Shown in pieces: positions 1-6,394 of a stretch of 11,774 bases of DNA. A program made the position numbers and the translations under genes. The DNA is from CAZVCJ01 sp964625745 (GTDB taxonomy: Bacteria > Chloroflexota > Anaerolineae > VGOG01): positions 1 through 11,774 of the forward strand of contig CAZVCJ010000128.1 in the NCBI GenBank assembly GCA_964625745.1, given 5' to 3'. The first letter of the stretch is position 1. Each line of letters opens with the position of its first letter. Below the pieces are notes generated by a model. The model made no database searches and was not told the DNA's origin. It saw only the letters and a list, made by a program, of their open reading frames with translations.

Positions 1-12
1 ACTCAGAAACTT

Positions 13-95
13 CCCCTCACCCCCGCCCTCTCCCCAAAGGGGCGAGGGAGCAAGTCCCCTCTCCCTGGCAGGGAGAGGGTTAGGGTGAGGGTGGG
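13..95. repeat. Palindromic CCCTCACCC / GGGTGAGGG dispersed-type repeat
   Basis: The outer arms, a CCCTCACCC...GCCCTCTCCC run and a GGGAGAGGG...GGGTGAGGG run, are nearly complementary, so the whole element can fold back on itself. Inside it, 57-66 and 70-79 form a perfect 10-bp stem around a GGC loop, and CCCC/GGGG near 32-42 forms a second small hairpin. It lies in the spacer before nuoJ and contains no gene. I recognise this style of repeat as a common intergenic dispersed element; that it is multicopy here is inference. In an mRNA it would be strongly structured and could affect stability or processing between upstream nuo genes and nuoJ. Confidence 0.7.
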
Positions 96-114
96 ACGTT
101 TCTGCCTCCTACGG

Positions 115-131
115 ATGGCGCGCCGCGCCAT
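115..131. repeat. Short perfect palindrome upstream of nuoJ
   Basis: ATGGCGCG at 115-122 and CGCGCCAT at 124-131 are exact reverse complements around one central base. It lies about 50 bp before the nuoJ start. It could be a protein-binding site or part of the neighbouring repeat; no function can be assigned from one copy. Confidence 0.4.
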
Positions 132-179
132 GGAAGACTCGCAATGGCAAATGAATAGTTGCTTGGAGGACGAAGCTTC

Positions 180-728
180 ATGGAAATGGTTCTATTCGTC
201 GTTCTGGGAGCCATCGCTATCATCGCCGCCCTGGGCGTGATCGTCGCCGGGAAGGCCATCTACAGCGCGCTGTTCCTGCTGGTCAACTTCTGCAGCCTGG
301 CTGGGCTGTATCTTTTGCTCAACGCGCAGTTCCTGGCCGCCGCCCAGGTGATCGTCTACGCCGGGGCCATTGTGGTGCTGTTTCTCTTTGCCACCATGTT
401 GCTGGGTGGGGGTGAAGAGGCAAGAGGAACGTCAAACGTCAAACGTCACACGTCACGTTACTTAGCTATTGCACTGGCCGTTGTGCTATTCATGGAAGTG
501 GGTTACGTTCTCGTCAGTGGAACGCTGACCGGCATGCAGGGCTCGGATACGCCAGAGGCCGTCGCCAGCATGGGCAACGTCCAGGCCATCGGCAAGCTGC
601 TCTTCACCGATTATCTTCTGCCCTTCGAGCTGGCTGCGATTTTGCTCCTGATCGGCATCGTAGGCGCAGTGGTTCTAGCAAAAAAGGAACCCAATACCCA
701 ATATCCAATATCCAATACCCAGGGCTGA
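180..728 (+). CDS. nuoJ: NADH-quinone oxidoreductase subunit J
   Basis: Membrane subunit of respiratory Complex I, lying in the part of the membrane arm near the quinone module. It is 182 aa with about five hydrophobic helices. The segment around residues 48-75 (AQFLAAAQVIVYAGAIVVLFLFATMLL) is the conserved NuoJ/ND6 helix that carries the pi-bulge in known structures. I chose ATG 180 because GGAGG at 165-169 precedes it with suitable spacing; an in-frame TTG at 159 lies upstream of that site. Two low-complexity DNA repeats are translated in frame: an ACGT-rich string gives a polar loop (residues about 82-93), and a CCAATA string gives the last dozen or so residues (NTQYPISNTQG). Both fall outside the conserved helices. 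nuoK follows after 2 bases. Identification is firm; the exact start is slightly less so (ATG 186 is possible). Confidence 0.96.
   Translation: MEMVLFVVLGAIAIIAALGVIVAGKAIYSALFLLVNFCSLAGLYLLLNAQFLAAAQVIVYAGAIVVLFLFATMLLGGGEEARGTSNVKRHTSRYLAIALAVVLFMEVGYVLVSGTLTGMQGSDTPEAVASMGNVQAIGKLLFTDYLLPFELAAILLLIGIVGAVVLAKKEPNTQYPISNTQG
428..458. repeat. ACGT-AAA repeat string inside nuoJ
   Basis: Tandem ACGTCAA/ACGTCAC units, the same motif family as in the nuoK/L, L/M and M/N spacers, but here inside the reading frame. It encodes roughly TSNVKRHTSR, a basic polar loop between two membrane helices, and does not shift the frame. Confidence 0.8.
690..721. repeat. CCAATA-type short tandem repeat at the nuoJ 3' end
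   Basis: Repeated CCCAATA/TCCAATA units run up to the nuoJ stop codon at 726-728 and supply the C-terminal residues after the last membrane helix. The string occupies the position where a ribosome binding site for nuoK would be, so nuoK has only a weak Shine-Dalgarno sequence. Confidence 0.75.
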
Positions 729-730
729 TT

Positions 731-1033
731 ATGATTCCATCTTCGTATTATCTCGCTTTAAGTGCCATTATCTTCGTCATCGGCGTCGTCGGCGTGTTGG
801 TGCGGCGCAACGCCATCGTCATCCTGATGTGCATCGAGATGATGATGGGCGCCGCTGGCCTGGCCTTCGTCACCTTCTCCCGCTACCTCAACTCCCTGGA
901 TGGCCAGGTCGCCGTCTTCCTGGTGATGGCCGTGGCTGCCGCAGAGGTGGCGGTGGGATTGGGCATCATTGTCTCTGTCTTCCGTCACAAACAGACGACC
1001 GATGTGGACGAGATCAACTTGCTGAAGTGGTGA
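731..1033 (+). CDS. nuoK: NADH-quinone oxidoreductase subunit K
   Basis: Small membrane subunit (NuoK/ND4L) of Complex I, 100 aa, the usual length. Three transmembrane helices are visible at about residues 4-23, 29-49 and 61-84. Acidic residues sit inside two of them: E36 in the helix ILMCIEMMMGAAGL, and E72 in AVAAAEVAVGLGII. These match the conserved intramembrane glutamates of the family that take part in proton transfer. The ATG lies 2 bases after the nuoJ stop, so translational coupling to nuoJ is likely; the local Shine-Dalgarno is poor because a CCAATA repeat occupies that stretch. Confidence 0.97.
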   Translation: MIPSSYYLALSAIIFVIGVVGVLVRRNAIVILMCIEMMMGAAGLAFVTFSRYLNSLDGQVAVFLVMAVAAAEVAVGLGIIVSVFRHKQTTDVDEINLLKW

Positions 1034-1043
1034 TTGGATGGGC

Positions 1044-1070
1044 CGTAAAACGTAAAGGCGTAAAACGTAA
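1044..1070. repeat. ACGT-AAA repeat string in the nuoK-nuoL spacer
   Basis: CGTAAAACGTAAA units are repeated with one short interruption. The string fills most of the nuoK-nuoL spacer and ends directly before the G-rich nuoL ribosome binding site (about 1070-1076). Confidence 0.8.
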
Positions 1071-1081
1071 GGGGGGCCTTG

Positions 1082-3010
1082 ATGTTGGACTTTGCCTGGT
1101 TGATTCTGCTATTCCCTTTGTTGGGAGTGCTGATCAACGGGTTCATCGGAAATAGGATAGGCAAGAAGTGGGTGGGCCGGGTGGCCTGCGCGGCCGTGGG
1201 GCTTTCCTTTCTGGTGGGCGTCGGGGTGTTCTTCGCCCTGCTGGGAGAGGAGCACGGGCGGACCGTTTCGCTGTTCTCCTGGATCACGGTGGGCGACTTT
1301 CAAATCCAGGCCGCACTCCTGGTGGATCAGCTCTCCACCCTGATGAGCCTGGTGGTCGCAGGGGTGAGTTTCGTGATCCACGTCTACTCCATCGGCTACA
1401 TGGCTGAGGATGAGCGCTACTCGCGGTTCTTCACCCTGCTCAACCTGTTCGTCTTCTCCATGCTGATCCTGGTGCTGGCCGACAACTTCCTGCTGCTGTA
1501 CGTCGGCTGGGAGCTGGTGGGACTGTGCTCGTACCTGCTCATCGGCTTCTGGTTCGAGCGGCCATCGGCGGCCGAGGCGGGCAAGAAAGCCTTCCTGGTC
1601 ACCCGCGTGGGCGACTTCGGCTTCGCCCTGGGGGTGATGCTAATCTTCGCCACCTTCGGCACCCTGGGCTACGCTGAGGTATTCGAGCAGGCACCGCAGG
1701 TGCTCACCACTGGTCTGGCCACTGCCATCACCCTGCTGCTGTTCGCCGGAGCGGCGGGCAAGTCGGCGCAGATCCCGCTCTACGTCTGGCTGCCCGACGC
1801 CATGGAGGGGCCCACGCCAGTCTCCGCCCTCATCCACGCCGCCACCATGGTCACTGCGGGCGTCTACATGGTGGCCCGCACGCACGTGTTGTTCGAGTTA
1901 GCGCCCCTTTCCATGACCGTCGTGGCCGTCATCGGTGCTGCCACCGCCTTCTTTGCCGCCACCATCGCCCTGGTGCAAAACGACATCAAGCGTGTACTGG
2001 CCTACTCCACCATCAGCCAGTTGGGCTACATGTTCCTGGCCGTGGGGGTGGGGGCCTACGCCTCAGGCATCTTCCACCTCACCACCCACGCCTTCTTCAA
2101 GGCCCTCCTGTTCTTGAGCGCAGGCAGCGTGATGCACGGCCTGTCGGGCGAGTTGGATATGCGCAAGATGGGTGGCCTCAAGGACAAGATGAAAACCACC
2201 TATCGCGCGTTTTTGGCAGGGGCGGCAGCGCTGGCGGGATTCCCCCTGCTGTCAGGATTCTTCAGCAAAGACGAGATCCTGTGGCGCGCCTTCAACAGTT
2301 CCATCATCCCTTCGGCTTCGCTCAGGGCAGGCCTGTGGCTGGTCGGCATCGTCACCGCCTTCCTGACCGCCTTCTACGCTTTCCGCGCTGTGTTCCTCAC
2401 CTTCTGGGGGCCGTCGCGGGTGGACGAGGAAGTGGCCCATCACATCCACGAATCGCCGCGCATCATGACCACTCCCCTGACCATCCTGGCGGTGTTGGCC
2501 TTGATCGGCGGCCTCATCGGGATACCCCATCTCTCAGCCGTCGAGGGCTTCTTGGAGCCGGTGTTCGCCCATCACCAGGCTGTGCCGCCCCCCCCCGCCC
2601 CCCCCCAACCTGGGGGGGGAAGTGGGATTCTGGAATGGGTGCTGATGGCCCTTTCAGCCGCAGTCGCTATTCTAGCCATCATTTTGGCTCAGTACATGTA
2701 CCTGGTGAACCCCGACCGGCCGGGCCGCCTGAGCAAACGCTATGCCTCCATCTACAAGCTGCTCTCCAACAAGTACTACGTGGACGAAATCTACATGGCG
2801 GGCATCGTCAACCCGCTGCGGAACCTGGCCAGCTTCCTGAGTCGGGTGATGGACGCAGGGATCATTGACGGCGCGGTGAACGGCCTGGCCGCCTTCTTCG
2901 GACGGGCTGGCGAGGAGACGCGCAAGCTGCAGACGGGTTACGTGCGGAACTATGGCCTGGCCATGCTCATGGGTGTGGTTGTGGTGCTTGGCTACCTGAT
3001 CCTGAGGTGA
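1082..3010 (+). CDS. nuoL: NADH-quinone oxidoreductase subunit L
   Basis: Largest antiporter-like proton-pumping subunit of Complex I (NuoL/ND5), at the distal end of the membrane arm; 642 aa, normal for the family. The proton-channel motif WELVGLCSYLLIGFW has its glutamate at residue 144, the same number as in E. coli NuoL. The following AGAAGKSAQIPLYVWLPDAMEGPTPVSALIHAATMV block has its key lysine at residue 227. The C-terminal part contains the segment expected to lead into the long lateral helix and a last transmembrane helix. ATG 1082 follows a G-rich site at 1071-1076; a TTG directly before it is in frame. Two insert-like patches are in frame: residues about 409-416 (SASLRAGL), encoded by a dispersed palindrome, and a Pro/Gly linker at about 501-515 encoded by poly-C and poly-G runs. 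Confidence 0.97.
   Translation: MLDFAWLILLFPLLGVLINGFIGNRIGKKWVGRVACAAVGLSFLVGVGVFFALLGEEHGRTVSLFSWITVGDFQIQAALLVDQLSTLMSLVVAGVSFVIHVYSIGYMAEDERYSRFFTLLNLFVFSMLILVLADNFLLLYVGWELVGLCSYLLIGFWFERPSAAEAGKKAFLVTRVGDFGFALGVMLIFATFGTLGYAEVFEQAPQVLTTGLATAITLLLFAGAAGKSAQIPLYVWLPDAMEGPTPVSALIHAATMVTAGVYMVARTHVLFELAPLSMTVVAVIGAATAFFAATIALVQNDIKRVLAYSTISQLGYMFLAVGVGAYASGIFHLTTHAFFKALLFLSAGSVMHGLSGELDMRKMGGLKDKMKTTYRAFLAGAAALAGFPLLSGFFSKDEILWRAFNSSIIPSASLRAGLWLVGIVTAFLTAFYAFRAVFLTFWGPSRVDEEVAHHIHESPRIMTTPLTILAVLALIGGLIGIPHLSAVEGFLEPVFAHHQAVPPPPAPPQPGGGSGILEWVLMALSAAVAILAIILAQYMYLVNPDRPGRLSKRYASIYKLLSNKYYVDEIYMAGIVNPLRNLASFLSRVMDAGIIDGAVNGLAAFFGRAGEETRKLQTGYVRNYGLAMLMGVVVVLGYLILR
2308..2327. repeat. CCCTTCGGCTTCGCTCAGGG palindromic repeat within nuoL
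   Basis: A short imperfect palindrome of the CCTTCG...CTCAGG family, read in frame as PSASLRAG. Two relatives in the opposite orientation lie in nuoN (5219-5237 and 5687-5705). It falls in a loop after the conserved SGFFSKDEIL segment. Confidence 0.75.
2584..2623. repeat. Poly-C / poly-G hairpin tract in nuoL
   Basis: Two runs of C separated by a single G are followed by AACCT and a run of about eight G, so C and G runs can pair as a hairpin. It encodes a Pro-rich then Gly-rich linker (PPPPAPPQPGGGSG) near residues 501-515. Homopolymer runs of this kind can vary in length by slippage, or be misread in sequencing; the frame is intact here. Confidence 0.7.
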
Positions 3011-3012
3011 AG

Positions 3013-3063
3013 AACGTGAAGCGTGAAACGTCAAACGTAAAACGTGAAACGTCAAACGTGAAA
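3013..3063. repeat. ACGT-AAA repeat string in the nuoL-nuoM spacer
   Basis: About seven alternating units of the forms CGTGAAA and CGTCAAA begin just after the nuoL stop codon and end against the AGAGGG ribosome binding site of nuoM. This is the longest of the four copies in the operon. Confidence 0.85.
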
Positions 3064-3077
3064 AGAGGGTTTGCTGC

Positions 3078-4571
3078 ATGAATCAACTGGGTTTGCCCAT
3101 CCTCTCCCTAATCACCTTCCTGCCCTTGGTTGGGGTGCTGGTCATCCTGTTCATCCCCGGAGAAAAGGCGGAGGCGATCAAGAACTGGGCCTTTGCCGTT
3201 GCCGCAGTGGATTTCGTCATCTCTTTGGCTCTGTACTTCACCTTTCAGTCCGACAGCGCCCAGATGCAGTTCGTGGAGCACGTTCCCTGGATCGAGAACC
3301 TGGGCATCAGCTATCATCTTGGCGTGGACGGCATCAGCCTCTTCCTGGTGCTGTTGACCACTCTCCTCAGCCCTATCGCCATCCTATCCTCCTGGACAGC
3401 CATCACCGACAAGGTGAAGGAGTACATGATCTTCATGCTCCTCCTGGAGACGGGCATGATCGGGGTCTTCGTGGCCCTCGATCTCTTCTTGTTCTTCGTC
3501 TTCTGGGAGGCGACGCTGATCCCCATGTACTTCCTGATCGGCCGCTGGGGCGGCGCACGTCGCATCTACGCCGCCCTCAAGTTCTTTCTCTACACCTTCG
3601 GCGGCAGCGCCCTGATGCTCGTCGCCATCCTGGTGTTATACTTCATGAATGCGCGGGCCACGGGTCAGCCTACTTTCGACCTGCTTCAGTTATTGCAGTT
3701 CGACGTGCCAGCGGCCGCCCAGACCTGGCTGTTCCTGGCCTTCGCCCTGGGCTTCGCCATCAAGGTGCCCCTCTTCCCCTTTCACACCTGGCTGCCCGAC
3801 GCCCACGTGGAAGCGCCCACCGCCGGCAGCGTGATCCTGGCCGGCGTCCTGCTGAAGATGGGGGCCTACGGCTTCGCCCGCTTCTGCCTCCCGCTCTTTC
3901 CCGAAGCCTCGGTGACCTTCGTGCCCCTGATGTCCGTCCTGGCCATCATCGGCATCATCTACGGCGCGCTGGTGGCCCTTAGCCAACGGGACGTCAAGAG
4001 CCTGGTGGCCTACTCCAGCGTCAGCCACCTGGGGTTCGTGGTGCTGGGCATCTTCACCCTGAACGCCCAGGGGGTATCGGGCGGCATCCTGCAGATGGTC
4101 AACCACGGCCTCAGCACCGGCGCCCTGTTCCTGCTGGTGGGCATGCTCTACGAGCGCCGCCACACCCGCCTGATCGAGGACTTTGGGGGGCTGTGGAAGC
4201 AACTGCCGCTGTTCGGCACCTTCCTGCTGATCGTCACCCTCTCCTCCATCGGGCTGCCCGGCCTGAACGGCTTCGTGGGCGAGTTCACCATTCTGGTGGG
4301 CACCTTCCGCGCCAACGTGGTTTACGCCGTCTTCGCTGCCCTGGGCATCATCCTGGGGGCCTGGTACATGCTCACCATGTTCCGCCAGGTGATGCACGGC
4401 CCGTTGGACAAGCCGGCCAATCGAGAATTGAAAGACCTGACGATTCGCGAGATCGCCGTCCTGGTGCCCATCGTCGTCCTCATCTTCCTGATCGGCGTTT
4501 TCCCCAACCTCTTTTTCGATAAGATGGGGGCGTCGGTGACGGCGTTGTTGGCTCAGGTTGCCGGGCCGTGA
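3078..4571 (+). CDS. nuoM: NADH-quinone oxidoreductase subunit M
   Basis: Antiporter-like proton-pumping subunit of Complex I (NuoM/ND4), 497 aa, typical length. It has about 14 transmembrane helices. The motif FWEATLIPMYFLIGRWGG has its channel glutamate at residue 144, as in E. coli NuoM. The segment FAIKVPLFPFHTWLPDAHVEAPTAGSVILAG has its key lysine at residue 229. Further conserved blocks are SLVAYSSVSHLGFV and GLPGLNGFVGEF. ATG 3078 is preceded by AGAGGG with good spacing. The stop codon TGA (4569-4571) lies inside the first unit of the ACGT-AAA string that fills the spacer to nuoN, so the end of the frame appears to have been set by that repeat. Confidence 0.97.
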   Translation: MNQLGLPILSLITFLPLVGVLVILFIPGEKAEAIKNWAFAVAAVDFVISLALYFTFQSDSAQMQFVEHVPWIENLGISYHLGVDGISLFLVLLTTLLSPIAILSSWTAITDKVKEYMIFMLLLETGMIGVFVALDLFLFFVFWEATLIPMYFLIGRWGGARRIYAALKFFLYTFGGSALMLVAILVLYFMNARATGQPTFDLLQLLQFDVPAAAQTWLFLAFALGFAIKVPLFPFHTWLPDAHVEAPTAGSVILAGVLLKMGAYGFARFCLPLFPEASVTFVPLMSVLAIIGIIYGALVALSQRDVKSLVAYSSVSHLGFVVLGIFTLNAQGVSGGILQMVNHGLSTGALFLLVGMLYERRHTRLIEDFGGLWKQLPLFGTFLLIVTLSSIGLPGLNGFVGEFTILVGTFRANVVYAVFAALGIILGAWYMLTMFRQVMHGPLDKPANRELKDLTIREIAVLVPIVVLIFLIGVFPNLFFDKMGASVTALLAQVAGP

Positions 4572-4610
4572 AACGTGAAAACGTGAAACGTCAAACGTGA
4601 AAGCGTGAAA
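4567..4610. repeat. ACGT-AAA repeat string in the nuoM-nuoN spacer
   Basis: CGTGAAA and CGTCAAA units run from the last nuoM codon to the base before the nuoN start. They supply the nuoM stop codon and replace any strong ribosome binding site for nuoN; only a weak purine stretch (GTGAAAG) precedes the ATG. Confidence 0.85.
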
Positions 4611-4611
4611 G

Positions 4612-6111
4612 ATGAACATTGATATTCCCAGCCTGAATCTTATAGTTCTTGCCCCGCAGTTCGTCATCATCGTGGCGGCTCTCGTCGTCCTGCTGGCTGA
4701 TCTCTTCAGGGGCCAGGAACAAAAAAACCTGCCGGCCTGGCTCAGCCTGGCAGGGGTGATTTTCTCCGCTGTGGTTCTGTTTGCGACCTGGGGCGGGGAA
4801 GCTTCCAGTTTCCAAAAAATGGCCGCTGCCGACGGCTACAGTCAGTTCCTCAATCTGATCTTCTTGACCACGGCGGGTTTGTCCATCCTCATCTCCATCA
4901 AGTACATAGCCGACGAGGGGCTGGCCGTCGGCGAGTACTACGCCCTGCTCCTTCTGGCCACGGCCGGCATGATGCTGATGGGCGCCGCCACCGACCTGAT
5001 CATCGTCTTCCTGGCGCTGGAGATCCTCTCTATCCCGCTGTACGTGCTGACCGGCCTCAACCGCGCTCGGCTGGAGTCGGGTGAGGCCGCTCTCAAGTAT
5101 TTCCTCCTGGGCGCGTTCGCCTCGGGCTTCTTCCTCTACGGCATCGCTCTGACCTACGGAGCCACCGGGACGACGAATCTGGCAGGCATCGTCGGCTTCC
5201 TGGGGAGTGCCAACCCTGCCCTGAGCGTAGTCGAAGGAGCGGGACCCTATCTAACCATCGCCCTGGGCCTGCTCCTCATCGGGTTTGCCTTCAAGGTGGC
5301 CCTGGTACCCTTCCATACGTGGGTGCCCGACGTCTACCAGGGAGCGCCCACCTCGGTCACGGCCTTCATGTCGGTGGGAGCCAAGGCGGCTGGCTTCGCC
5401 GCCCTGGCCCGCGTCCTGCTCTACGCCTTCCCGACTCTGGCATCGGGTTGGACGGTTCCCCTGGCGGCGCTGGCGGTGCTGACCATGACCCTGGGCAACC
5501 TGGCCGCCATTGCCCAAACCGACATTAAGCGCATGCTGGCCTACTCCAGCATTGCCCACGCTGGCTACATCCTGATGGGCGTGGTGGCCGCCAACGAAGC
5601 GGGTGTGGCGGGCATCCTCTTCTACCTCCTGGCCTACGCCCTCATGAACGTGGGCGCCTTTGCCACCGCCATCGTCGTGGGCCCCGCCCTGAGCCCGTCG
5701 AAGGGGAAGCGTGGGGAGCCAGGTGTGGAGATAGCCGATTACGCTGGCCTGGCCTCCCGCCGCCCCTTCCTGGCGGCAGCCATGGCCGTCTTCATGCTCT
5801 CATTGGCTGGCGTTCCGCCCCTGGCCGGCTTCATGGGCAAGTTCTACCTCTTCAGCGCCGCAGTCCAGGCCGACCTGACCTGGCTGGCCCTCGTGGGCGT
5901 CCTCAACAGCGTCCTCTCGGCCTTCTTCTACCTGCGGGTCATCGTGGTCATGTACATGAAGGAGGCTGAGGAGCCGAAGCCCCTCAGCCTGTCCTGGCCG
6001 CTGGGCATAGCCATTGCCCTGGCCGCCCTGGGCACCCTCGCCTTGGGTCTGTGGCCCTCGCCCTTGCTGGACATGGCTCGGCAAGCTATCAGGGCTTTGC
6101 TGGGAAGCTAG
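4612..6111 (+). CDS. nuoN: NADH-quinone oxidoreductase subunit N
   Basis: Antiporter-like proton-pumping subunit of Complex I (NuoN/ND2), 499 aa, typical length, and last gene of the operon. The channel glutamate is E137 in LALEILSIPLYVLTGLNR. The lysine-bearing block is FAFKVALVPFHTWVPDVYQGAPTSVTAFMSVGAKAAG, followed by IKRMLAYSSIAHAGYILMG. Other conserved blocks are SLAGVPPLAGFMGKFYLF and the C-terminal helices. The start is the ATG at the end of the repeat string; ribosome binding is weak, so coupling to nuoM is plausible. Two loops look extended by dispersed palindromes read in frame: ALSVVEGAG at about residues 204-212, and PALSPSKGKR near 359-368. Neither touches the channel residues. 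Confidence 0.97.
   Translation: MNIDIPSLNLIVLAPQFVIIVAALVVLLADLFRGQEQKNLPAWLSLAGVIFSAVVLFATWGGEASSFQKMAAADGYSQFLNLIFLTTAGLSILISIKYIADEGLAVGEYYALLLLATAGMMLMGAATDLIIVFLALEILSIPLYVLTGLNRARLESGEAALKYFLLGAFASGFFLYGIALTYGATGTTNLAGIVGFLGSANPALSVVEGAGPYLTIALGLLLIGFAFKVALVPFHTWVPDVYQGAPTSVTAFMSVGAKAAGFAALARVLLYAFPTLASGWTVPLAALAVLTMTLGNLAAIAQTDIKRMLAYSSIAHAGYILMGVVAANEAGVAGILFYLLAYALMNVGAFATAIVVGPALSPSKGKRGEPGVEIADYAGLASRRPFLAAAMAVFMLSLAGVPPLAGFMGKFYLFSAAVQADLTWLALVGVLNSVLSAFFYLRVIVVMYMKEAEEPKPLSLSWPLGIAIALAALGTLALGLWPSPLLDMARQAIRALLGS
5219..5237. repeat. CCCTGAGCGTAGTCGAAGG dispersed-type palindrome in nuoN
   Basis: An imperfect palindrome read in frame as ALSVVEG, between two hydrophobic segments of NuoN. 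It is the best-preserved of three related copies in the operon (others at 2308-2327 and 5687-5705). Confidence 0.8.
5687..5705. repeat. CCCTGAGCCCGTCGAAGGG palindrome in nuoN
   Basis: Second nuoN copy of the CCCTGAGC...TCGAAGG family, read in frame as ALSPSKG. It sits in a hydrophilic loop after the helix ending in ATAIVVGP and before the GLASRRPFLA segment. Confidence 0.75.
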
Positions 6112-6142
6112 TTCCCCTTCCTTGGGCATGACGAAAACAAAG

Positions 6143-6173
6143 GGCCTCGCCCCGGGTTTCCACGGGCGAGGCC
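6143..6173 (+). terminator. Hairpin terminator after nuoN
   Basis: GGCCTCGCCC (6143-6152) pairs perfectly with GGGCGAGGCC (6164-6173) around an 11-base loop, 31 bp after the nuoN stop. A T-rich stretch (TCTGTCTTG) follows, without a pure T run. It is positioned to end the nuo transcript. It also separates the operon from the convergent cassette array and could block minus-strand readthrough into nuoN. Confidence 0.8.
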
Positions 6174-6220
6174 TCTGTCTTGTAGATAGTATACACTTCT
6201 CTCATCGCTCAGGCACTGCG

Positions 6221-6344
6221 CGCTAACGTGGAAGCTGAGGGGCGCTGCCGCACCTGTCGAACTTTAGGAAGACGACAAACGCGGAGACAACACAAAGCCT
6301 AAAAGCCGGGACCCGGTGGCGTCCCCTCCAGCAACTTGTTCGGC
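6221..6344 (-). repeat. attC-a recombination site, end of array
   Basis: On the minus strand the left core is GCCGAAC (from GTTCGGC, 6338-6344) and the right core is GTTAGCG (from CGCTAAC, 6221-6227). Inner arms GCTGAGGGGCGC (6234-6245) and GCGTCCCCTCCAGC (6319-6332) pair, leaving two extrahelical bases in the gene-bearing strand, one of them the expected A. The site is 124 bp and lies 50 bp after the metalloprotease stop. The two outer cores do not match each other, as expected where the right core belongs to whatever was next in the array or to the chromosome flank. Confidence 0.85.
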
Positions 6345-6394
6345 GTCGATCTCCTGACTTTCGCCATCGCGGACAAACCTGGATCGCTCCCAGC

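Noticed and set aside
3013..3063. ACGT-AAA strings considered as a CRISPR array
   Set aside because: Units are about 7 bp with no unique spacers of constant length.
3071..3982. 303-codon plus-strand frame overlapping the start of nuoM
   Set aside because: It overlaps nuoM in another frame, is rich in Arg, Pro and His, and shows no family signature; nuoM fully explains the region.
3690..4670. Long minus-strand open frame (326 codons) opposite nuoM
   Set aside because: It is rich in His, Gln, Asp and Gly, the usual composition of a shadow frame opposite a GC-rich membrane protein gene, and has no ribosome binding site or recognisable domain.
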